From Eunapius fragilis (taxonomy: Eukaryota; Porifera; Demospongiae; Spongillida; Spongillidae): 64,000 nt of DNA. The stretch is taken from assembly GCA_963681505.1 (NCBI GenBank), contig OY811991.1, forward strand, positions 2,635,171 to 2,699,170, read 5' to 3'. Below are positions 55,111 through 64,000 of this stretch, piece by piece; position 1 is the stretch's first letter, and every line of letters starts with the position of its first letter. A program made the position numbers and the translations under genes. The notes under the pieces are model-generated. The model worked only from the letters and a program-made list of their open reading frames with translations. It was not told the origin of the DNA and ran no database searches.

Positions 55111-57594
55111 ATGAGTGTCAGCTCGGACGCTCCTGGCACAGTGACGCCACTACCTCGAACGAGATCTTGCGGTGATTCGCAAACTGTTGAAATCAAACGA
55201 CAAATGAACACTGTCCAACAAACAGGTCAGAACAATCCCGAGAAGCAATCTCCTCTCCTCCACCACAAGGCGAAAGAGAGCGCCGCTTCTCAGCAGTTGC
55301 AGCGGGAGACAGATCAACTCGGCGTGGACGAGGACGGCTACTTGTCCATGCGAAATATCCAAGCGTTGCTGTCGAGTTCCGAGCGAGATTACGAGTACGT
55401 TTCGGTGGTGCACCAGCAACTTTCGCTGTCAGACGACGACAGCGACTACGAGAAAGCGTTCCCGCCCGCGCGAGCCACATGCAACAACCTCGAGGATGTG
55501 CGAAACAAGCAGCCGCAGACGTCGACCGCCGAAGAGGACGAGTATATTACGATGAAGGCACAAAACGATCGCAGCAGCGTTGCCAGTAATTGGTCCGACT
55601 CCGACGAGTACGAGCCAATACAGTTTGTCGATGATGAAGACGTGAAATGTGAGTATATATGGTACATGCATGGGGATTAATTGCATGGATTAGCCCACCG
55701 ACACATATATATTATTATATTATTTTTATTATAATTATGCGTATAAGTGCACAGCCGCATATATGCAATATTGTGTGAACGCGTACGCTGCATGTCATAA
55801 TATGGCGTTTTTACGAATCGCAAGTCAAACCTCAACGGCGGAAGGCCTGTATAGGTATAGATGCGTGATTACCTTTTAGAGATCAAACCAGCAAGTGCAC
55901 TATCGGTACCTACATGAGTATAGGGTAGGAATAGTGTACCACCAAATTTCTCATAGAGTGTTTATATAGATGCCTACATATTCGGCCTTGTACCAAACAA
56001 ATACATATATATATTGCGTAGCTAAGCCCCCTGCATCTCACGGCCTAGCTCATAATTATTGTATTATTATATTCCGCAGCCGTGGTTAATTAAGTTGTGA
56101 CTGGCCCATATAGCATTAACAGACATCAAAAGTCCGGCGACCTTTCTTTAATAGACCACACATGCAGGTCTGCTGGGACCAAAGTTCAGATAATGTGTAC
56201 AATGCAGCGGTGCATGTACGTAATGATGATGCACTGTCATTGTTTAACATTAACCAACGGTTCTCGCTTCACCATTGCGGGCAGAGTAGGCATATAGATA
56301 TACACCCACACAACAAGAAGTATGTTATAGCTCAAGTCATTTCAAACTGAAGAACAATTTAAATACTAGACATTATAATTGTATATGTATGCATTCATGC
56401 ATGCATGCATGTATCCTGATGGTGGGGATGGTGTGGGGGGTGAGGAGGGAGGCATTAATCCAATGTGGAATGGCACCATAACACCCCCGTATAGGGCAAG
56501 TTATAACAAAGTAACTTAAACAATAATGATATTGTTTACTTACATCTAAGTTGATTATAATATAGCCATTACTACCAGTAATTCAATTTGCAATATAGCA
56601 GTTGCAAAATTGAAATGCCCCTCCCCTTTTCTGCACCCATCGCAATCTCCACCCCCCCCCCCCTCCCCTCCCTCCCACAGCACTTGCATGGGCCCTGTCA
56701 CGCATGGAAGAATTTAAAGAATTATAACTGTACGAATGCACGGGCGTTATGTATAGATAACTATATGCATCGGGTTGCACCATTTGCATATACGCTAGCT
56801 TAAGCTTAATTCCCGCGGAAATGTGTATTTCTCACGCTGAAAAGTCCTCTATACTATTCTAAAGGTGGCCATATATCATGGCATGCAGCATGCGCATTGA
56901 AAACTGGGGTGCCCATCATTGTAGAAAAATGATTGCATGATTACAGCACGACTGTGTGTTTGTGTGTGTGTATGTGTGTGTGTGTGTGTGTGTGCTGTAT
57001 GTGCATGTGCGTGCGTTGTATTTGTGCGTGTGAATGTACGTATTATGTGCGTGTGCCGTGTTGTATGTGTGTATGTTTGTGCATGTGTGTGTGTGTGTGT
57101 GTGTTTGTGTGTGTGTACATGTGTGTGGTGTCTGTGTGTGCATTGCTAATCATGCATTTTTGTATTTATCCGTCAGTTTGGATTCCCGTATAATAGGCCA
57201 TAGTGTACAATAACAAAGCATGTGTCCTTTTGCACTTATAAGTAAATACAGGTGCTTAGTGTTAATCGTTGACTACGCTTTCCCTCTCACACAAATGCAC
57301 ACACATCCTGCACCAATAGCCGAAACATGTCTCCAGCAGTGGACCAATAATAAGAATCGCTCACTCGTTCCACCCGTTCCCCCACCTCCATACAGCGCTA
57401 GAAGAGCCACCGCACCACAAAGCACCCGTGAAGCTCTACAAGAAACTCGGGCCCCGCTTCTACCCCCACCTTCCACCAGCACGATGGCCGCTAGTGCGTG
57501 TGTTATATTACTGGACGCTTTCATTGAGGACAGAGCCCCCGTGCCCCCGCCGCGAACCAAACGAAAACGTAGAACTACGTCGTCGCTGAACTGA
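55111..57594 (+). CDS. Putative tyrosine-motif, proline-rich docking/adaptor protein
   Basis: Two exons fit together: 55111-55648 (donor AAAT|GTGAGT) and 57320-57594 (acceptor CCAATAG|CC). The intron is phase 1 and 1671 bp, giving 270 aa. Additional small exons are not excluded. The first exon is disordered and acidic, with tyrosines in phosphorylation-type contexts: DGYLSM (Y77) and DEYITM (Y145) are YxxM motifs of the kind bound by the PI3-kinase p85 SH2 domain, and RDYEYVSV (Y94/Y96), SDYEKA (Y113) and DEYEPI (Y167) also fit. The second exon is proline-rich (VPPVPPPPYSA, a PPPY motif, and APVPPPRTK, an SH3-type motif) and ends in a basic KRKRR cluster. No folded domain was seen. A scaffold downstream of tyrosine kinases is the best inference. 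I recognise no named orthologue. Confidence 0.6.
56400..57150. repeat. TG-rich microsatellite region within the intron
   Basis: A GCAT run near 56395-56410, a C run at 56652-56662 and a long imperfect (TG)n tract at 56954-57145. All lie in the intron of the docking-protein gene and code for nothing. Confidence 0.8.
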
Positions 57595-59154
57595 TCAGCA
57601 GAGTATATACCTACCCCGTTTTTTGTATGTACGTGATGGAAAAACGCTGTCGAAAACTCTTGCTAATTAAATGCACTTCTTGTTTATTGTTTATGGCTAC
57701 AAATGTCACGAGTGTATCATACCTATTTTCTTTACACACCTGTTATAGGTATGCACTAATCATTTCCTGCGCAGGACCATTCCACCCTATGTTGCCCATG
57801 CATTTGATATTACACTTCAGTTTCTCCCCGGAATTAAATTACCATATCGAAGTGTATGCATACAACAGAATGGTTTTGGAATCCTGCCTTCTGAAGCATG
57901 ACAGGTCAATGTTCTCAAATTGACATGCGTCTTGGCAGAGAAGCCCTACAACCTCTATATAATGCTCACAGACTGAGTTGCATTAAAGCCGTAAGAGTGT
58001 AGCACTGTGTAGTAGTGGCTATACTTCCTGATGTGCACAGTAGTGCATGGTTATTGGCCCCTCCATACTTCCTGATGTGCACAATAGTGGCTATTGGCTC
58101 CATGCTTCCTGATGTACACTGTGGTGATGAAAACAGCAGTGGAACGAAGATCCTAATGGTGTGATTCAACTTTCTGTATTCATTCTCATTTGGCCATGGA
58201 GGTAGATTTATGTGTTGTGGTTGAATGCTTGGGAAATGTGCACAGATTTATCAATGCCTTAGTCACAATACTGAGTGTGTCCCATTATCAAATATTGTGG
58301 AACCAATGTTATTCATAATTTTTAATTGGTTGTAAGCCAATGGACACAATATCAGTGGAGTGAACGGTAGATGCATAGTGAAAACAAAGAGCAATGGCAT
58401 CCTCCAATGGTTATAATAGACACATTCTGCATTAAAAGGACCACTTGCCTGTGAGAAGCAATGCATCAATAAAATGATGAAATGTGCCAGGACAATTCCG
58501 CGATGTAGAATGCAACCAGGATCCATATCTATTAACTACATTATTAAACTTCGCCCTTCATTAACGGGTTTATTTCGCGATGTTGCTAATTTCTGTAGAT
58601 GCATCACGATATTTTGGATCCTTGAGGACTCATCCATGCGTTTTTAATTGCTATTCCACATTCAATTTGATTCTTATAAAGCGAACAGACAAGTGATCAA
58701 TGTTCTCATTAGAATAAGACTCGCATCTGCGAGTCGCAACCGATGTTTAAATAAATCGCTAAGCAGATAGTTGTACTGCTTTGAATGAACTACACTCTGG
58801 ACCATGTAACTGATAAAAATGTGAAAAACGCACGTGCGTTACACCCACAATGCCAGACTATAAGGTGGGGAAAGCGTTGAAAGCCAGCGGATCCAGAATT
58901 TATTTAAAAGGGAGATGTATCCGGCTTCGCCCCAGCCGCTTTTTACTGTTATCATGTTACTTCGGCTCGTTTTCGTTGTATTTATATCATCGTAATATGA
59001 ATATTTAATTTCTAACTTGGCGCAGGAGGTAAAAGAAGCAGCCAGCAACATGTACATGCATACGGGGCATATGGATAAGCGATACAACTGACTTCGTTGT
59101 CTCGGTACCTGCAAGGTAAACACAATAACATCATTGACCCTATGTGTGTGTGCG

Positions 59155-59221
<67 letters not shown>

Positions 59222-59278
59222 CACACAGGAAGCATATACTCAAGATGCCCCATTAATGAATTTACTTATCACACACCT
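57595..59278. other. Non-coding stretch with a ~50-bp tandem repeat
   Basis: CTTCCTGATGTGCACAGTAG-like units recur about three times at 58026-58125. A (CA)n microsatellite occupies 59155-59226. No gene was recognised. Confidence 0.5.
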
Positions 59279-59395
59279 TTCCTGCCGATTTATCGCCTGC
59301 AACTCAAATGAATATGCGTAAAAACTCCGTAAAACTTTAGTTTACTGAAGTTTCACCCGGATTCATTTGAGTTGCAGGCGATAAATCGGCAGGAA
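59279..59395. mobile_element. Small hairpin MITE
   Basis: Perfect 35-bp inverted repeats (59279-59313 and 59361-59395, starting TTCCTGCCGATTTATCGCCT) enclose a ~47-bp loop. There is no coding sequence. No target duplication is obvious. Confidence 0.7.
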
Positions 59396-60788
59396 GTCGA
59401 CCCGTGTATGTCGGCCTTTAAGTCCAAAGGTTGTGTGCCACAGCAGGAAACAAGTGATTAAAAAGTGACAGACTTAATTATAAATGTGATCACTTAGTAT
59501 GTGACTTTATAGCCAATACTTGCATGGTGCCCTGCTGTCAGGATAACGTGGTGTTGCCATGCTCAATGCAGCCAGCTCCACACACCTCCAGAGAATGTGA
59601 TGGCGTCCTGTGATTGCAGAATCCAGTATAGCCAAGGATTAATCCACTGTAAGTAAAGAATGGATGATGATGAGGTGTTTGGTTTTACTCCTTTCTGCTT
59701 TGTTGTGTAAGGCCTGATCATCAAAAGTGAGGCATATTGTTAAGCAGAGCTCTTTTAAGCGAACGGATAGTGAGGTTCAAAGTATGAAAAGCCACCAGAC
59801 CTGATGTAGTCCTTGAAATCAGAGTCTGGGACGTGAGGAGAAAAAAAATTGACTGAAGCAGGGAAATCACTCGGTATTGAAACAAAACACAGGAAAGCTA
59901 CATTTGGCATGCCTTGGAAACAACTTCAAAAACTTAGAAGGGAACAATTTAAGAGTCATCCGTAGAAAAATTCACTAACATAATGCCAACACACGCAGAT
60001 GGTTGGCATTGGTGTACACCTAACCAGTGAGGAGAGAAGCAACAACCTATCGTCTAGGAAGTGACAGGACAATCTAGAGGCAGAAATTGTACCTTTCTGT
60101 TTCTCACATCCTTCTTGTAAGGATGAGATAAGAGCAGCTGCCTATGCATATTCCTCCTAAATGTAAAACTTCTTTATGAAAATGAAAAGTGAAGGAGTAT
60201 AGTAAGATGGCTTGCATAAAGTAATTCCATGCTTTTAAGAGCGAGGGTACTCCTAATTACATGCAATGAAGTAAGATTTTAATGTTTGCTTAGCAAATCA
60301 CAAAAAAAGCTTAGTAACACAGAAGCACTTATAGTTGGCCTTGTCTGTAAATACAACAAAGACAAAGACGAAACCTACATGGTTTTAGTCCTCCAAGGAC
60401 GCCTAACCAAAATATCTACTCCCAGCGAGTGTAGTTGTACGGATAAGAAAGGATAAACCACATTCCAATATCATGCTATAACTGTCTCTAAACAGTGGGG
60501 GCAAGATCTAGTGAACTCTGCATTTGCTTGGGGGGAGGGGACCAGCACTTTTATCAGGCTGCACCTCTGTCATTTCACTTCATGCTGTCAGTAAGTATTA
60601 ATAATAAACCACCATCATGGTGGTCTACAATTGACAAAGTGGCAACACATTAAACCTTGCACCCAGCAATCCTTGCACCCATTCCTCTGTACTGGACATG
60701 CAGCATGGCAACAACTTCATAAGACACTTCGTCAAACATATACAAGTACATCACAAAACGGGCAATATCAAAAAAAAAGCATGGCATT
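59396..60788. other. Non-coding stretch
   Basis: Nothing recognisable was found. It probably contains the 3' flank of the minus-strand gene that ends at 60789. Confidence 0.4.
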
Positions 60789-61634
60789 TCAAACTGGTTC
60801 CAAGGTGCCTCCCAGCTGTTTGATGGTAGAATTTATTAACTCAGTCTTAGCCACAACCATTTCATGCAAAGCTTGAAAGGAGTCGCTATAACTCTCCAGC
60901 ACACTTCGACAGACAGTCATAAACATTGTCTAAATGAGTACAAATTGATAGTATGACATTGCACCAAAGAGACTTGAAATTCACCTTGCTCGTATCCACA
61001 GATTCAGTAGCCTTCTGCCCATCTTCTACACATGTAGACAAGGTTTGTGCTACAATGATATGTATATACATGGTGGCGATCATTAGACAATTATTATAAC
61101 GAGGCATCTTTATTACCTTCTGTGGCAGAAATCTGCTTATCTTTAACAGCGACAGCAGCCTAACAAAATCAAACCAATACTTATTAAAATATCAAATAAA
61201 CACAACCTGAACAGATCTGCATTGGAAACTAGAAAAAATAAAATAGTCATATTATTTTGTCAATTGGTAATAATATTTTTCTATGAAACAGGGTTATAAA
61301 ATTGCAAATTTGAAATAAAACACTCAATCATAAATATTACTAATGAATGTGGACTATACTACTGTTGAAAGAATTGTTACCATATTATGGACTATCCACA
61401 TCCAAATCAACATTCGTCAAATTATTAGCATCAATCCAGAATTTTTCCACCTCTGCATACTAGATAAGGACAAGCATTGACGTTTTGGCAATCTCTTGTT
61501 CTGAAGGTAAAAGCTGTCCTTTTTATTGTTTGTCGTATTTTAATTAACCCATAACAAAGCCATTTTTGGTGCATATATTGAGCACAAGCTGGAACAGGTT
61601 AATGTTTGGCATGCCAGCCCTGCTGTAGGGTCAT

Positions 61635-61723
<89 letters not shown>

Positions 61724-63898
61724 ATGTGTGTATGTATGTGTATGTTTGTGTATGAAGTGCACATGGTAACACCTGACAATTTAGTAACCAGTGTACTGCC
61801 CAGGTGGCAGTACATTGAGGCTAACACTTATTTTGTAGAACCAAATATAATTGGTTCACCAATGAAGATAAATTAAACAAGAAAGAGGTTTTAGTAGGCC
61901 AATGAGAGTACTACATGTAGCTACAAGGAGGTGCATGTTTAATATATATCTGTGCGTGTGCAGAAGTCAAAAAGGAAGGGTTGCGTTTCAGATTAAGCTA
62001 GCCCTAGACACCGTGCACTTTCATGATCTGTAGCGTTGTGCACGCATAAATGAATTGGAACTCAAGCAGCTTGACCGAGCCAACACACTCGATTTCTACG
62101 TGCATGCGTGTACTAGTAGGCCTACAGAGTACGTACCGTGTTGCGCAGGCTGAGTTAGTTGAATTCACGCATTACGAATGTTTAGTCTGCTCGTTATGTT
62201 AAAGAAGACAAGAAGGGGAACAGAACCAGATGTTTGCAAGAAGCGAAAACGCCGTACTTGTTGTATAGTGTATAGATGGGCGGAGACATAGTTATTTAAC
62301 AGGAAGTAATTGCATATTCATGTCCTCGATGCCAGTCGTAATAGGTAAATGACGCGAAACGACCGGGAAATATGCAATTACTTTGCACAGTTGTATCCCC
62401 GTAATGGAATAAGAAAAAATTAACGAACAGAACAAATCAATAGGTACAGGATCCCTCTACGTATAAACCAAAATAGGAGCCAAAATAGGAGTAAATTGAA
62501 TTTTCCTGCCAATAGATATGGCGGGTTTGAACCCCAAGGGGTATCGGATGTTGTAACATGGCACAAAGCTAATGCAAGAGCCCATAATCGATTTTACCAG
62601 AGAGAAATGATGTAGTATGAAGTGTTGAAAATAGAAAGTTACCGTTCCAAAGTTATAGTGATTCAAATGTGAGTCATCACTTTTTAAAATATATAGCGAA
62701 GGCTCATTTTCTCGTGAACTGACCCATTTATTGTGATAATTGAACCAAGTACGGGTAAACAAGTTTTTTTTTTGCTGAATTCCAGCGATTCCCAAGAGGT
62801 TTTACAAAAGGTAGGGGTTTGAACCTCATTCTTTTTTGAGCAGATTTGTGTTAATAACCGTAACTTAGACTATAGCGGAAGTGATTCGTGTAATATGATT
62901 GGTCAATTGCGGGTATCTAAATGCAGTAGAAACCTTGCCAGAGGGTGGCGGGTATTCTAAGTGCAGAAGGCAGGTATTCTACCGTAGAATACCCGCCTTC
63001 TGGCACTTAGAATACCTGCCGCCCTCTGGCACTTAGAAGACGCCGTATACGTTTATAGATAATAGATAATTGTACCGCGTAAATTAGATAGATAATTGTA
63101 ACGCGTAAAGCAATTGGTTGCTATATAATTATAAACGTAAACATGCGCGTTCCTATAGTCTAAATTAGTTAGATACTGTCACCTTCGTGATCTACGTGAT
63201 TTAGAATACCCTCGGGCCCTTAGTAGCGCCCTCGCTACGCTTGGGACGCTACAGCCCAGGGCCCTCGGGTATTCTAAATCACGTAGATCCCTCAGTTCCA
63301 ATATCTAACTTATATGTAGCGATGTACTAGGCAAGCTATGGCTCATTTAGTACTCACTTCCGGTAATTTTCAATGGAGATCATGAAGCCTCTCTTTGACT
63401 TGAAGTAGCTCTTCCATGCAATTATAAGCTTAAAAACTATGTCTCATGAGTTATGAATACAAAAGGAGGGCTTTTGCTAGCTCTTGCAATGCATGGCTTT
63501 TTAAATCACTACCCCTCGAACTAACAGAAAATGATCTAATATGGCAGCTTACCTTACCACTCTTCAAACATTATATAATACAAAGAATGCATGGTAAACC
63601 TTATATAATACGAACAATGCATGGGCATTGCAGATTCAAAACGACTGCAACAACATACATACAATAAATACAGAGAAATAAATGGCATGCTGGAAGTTAC
63701 AGTAATACAGATTAACAGTTTGTTTAAATGATAACTGTAGTCAGAACAAACCTTTATTTCTGGGTTCTTCATGTGCAGCTCATTCAATCGTTTTGAAAGT
63801 TGGCTGAATTCTGGCAGTGGCTTAAACTGTTGGCTTGATTCTGACACTATTTGCCTTAACTCCTTCAGGAATTCCACCAGCTCATTTTCTAATGCAGT
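60789..63898 (-). CDS. 3' exons of an unrecognised multi-exon gene
   Basis: Minus-strand exons with matching splice phases: 63898-63752 (147 nt, phase 0-0: TALENELVEFLKELRQIVSE ... LNELHMKNPEIK), 61159-61117 (AAVAVKDKQISATE, ends phase 1), 61049-60985 (QTLSTCVEDGQKATESV ...) and the terminal exon 60929-60789 (TMFMTVCRSVLESYSDSFQA ... IKQLGGTLEPV, stop). The last three join in frame. A candidate exon at 63428-63358 (LIIAWKSYFKSKRGFMISIE) has a strong GTGAGT donor but is uncertain. The pieces are helical and coiled-coil-like. The gene continues beyond the window end. I recognise no family. Confidence 0.5.
61634..61750. repeat. (TG)n microsatellite
   Basis: A long uninterrupted TG run followed by TATG variants, inside the intron of the minus-strand gene. 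Confidence 0.95.
62937..63030. repeat. Long perfect-type hairpin (TATTCTA-rich)
   Basis: The left arm from GCCAGAGGGTGGCGGGTATT pairs with the right arm ending GCCGCCCTCTGGC around a CCG loop. The stem is about 45 bp with few mismatches. It shares the GGGTATTCTAA core with a second hairpin at 63189-63289. Confidence 0.7.
63189..63289. repeat. Second hairpin element
   Basis: The left arm GATCTACGTGATTTAGAATA pairs with the right arm TATTCTAAATCACGTAGATC. The stem is about 32 bp with two mismatches, and the loop contains a further GTAGCG/CGCTAC pairing. It is probably a MITE related to the neighbouring hairpin. Confidence 0.65.
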
Positions 63899-64000
63899 CT
63901 TCAAATGATAAATGAAATAAACATTAGGTTTTGACGTGTCTACGCAACATATTACCCAATTCAAACTGATTGACTAAAAAGTACTAAATGATTGAAATTA

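Noticed and set aside
61381..61480. Possible extra exon YAEVEKFWIDANNLTNVDLD on the minus strand
   Set aside because: The frame meets a stop before a usable donor and its phase cannot be matched to neighbours.
61540..61876. His/Thr and Cys/Val repeat proteins
   Set aside because: They are products of the TG/CA microsatellite. The same applies at 33.1, 56.9 and 59.1 kb.

Overview
This is eukaryotic genomic DNA. It carries spliced genes with short GT-AG introns, a U2 snRNA gene with animal-type promoter elements, microsatellites, long homopolymer tracts and dense transposable elements. The transposon mix (R2-group LINEs, hAT, piggyBac, Ginger1/KRBA2-like, SWIM-YqaJ) and a tyrosine-motif docking protein point to an animal, most likely a marine invertebrate such as a sponge or another early-branching lineage. 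The phylum is inference only.

Layout. 1-1.6 kb: unique sequence and a U2 snRNA gene (minus). 2-28.9 kb: a graveyard of nested transposons. Most are LINEs with N-terminal zinc fingers, a Myb-like domain, a reverse transcriptase and a C-terminal CCHC/restriction-like endonuclease. Several copies are joined by the same 20-bp piece of U2 snRNA, so they appear to target U2 genes and to stack head-to-tail. A Gypsy gag-pro fragment, a hAT element, a TTAA foldback MITE and a 1.67-kb element with perfect TIRs and a 9-bp target duplication are nested among them. 28.9-33.5 kb: a SWIM/YqaJ gene fragment (plus) converging on a Ginger1/KRBA2-like gene with a Ulp1 protease (minus). 34.1-37.9 kb: a ~163-bp tandem repeat and a structurally complete piggyBac transposon.

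40.6-50.0 kb is the most remarkable part. Two nearly identical, divergently oriented three-exon genes (40626-42959 minus, 47667-50001 plus) encode 673/674-aa proteins. The N-terminal ~290 residues look like the tetrapyrrole-methylase-type alpha-N-methyltransferase of borosin RiPP systems (peptides methylated on their backbone). They are followed by helical segments, a beta-rich segment and a short hydrophobic C-terminal tail. In borosin precursors the core peptide sits at such a tail, and the tail is also where the two copies differ most. A decayed Ginger1 transposon lies between them.

50-64 kb: mostly AT-rich non-coding DNA with microsatellites and hairpin elements. It also holds a two-exon gene for a putative tyrosine-phosphorylated, proline-rich adaptor (55111-57594) and the 3' exons of an unrecognised multi-exon gene (minus, 60.8 kb to beyond the window end).
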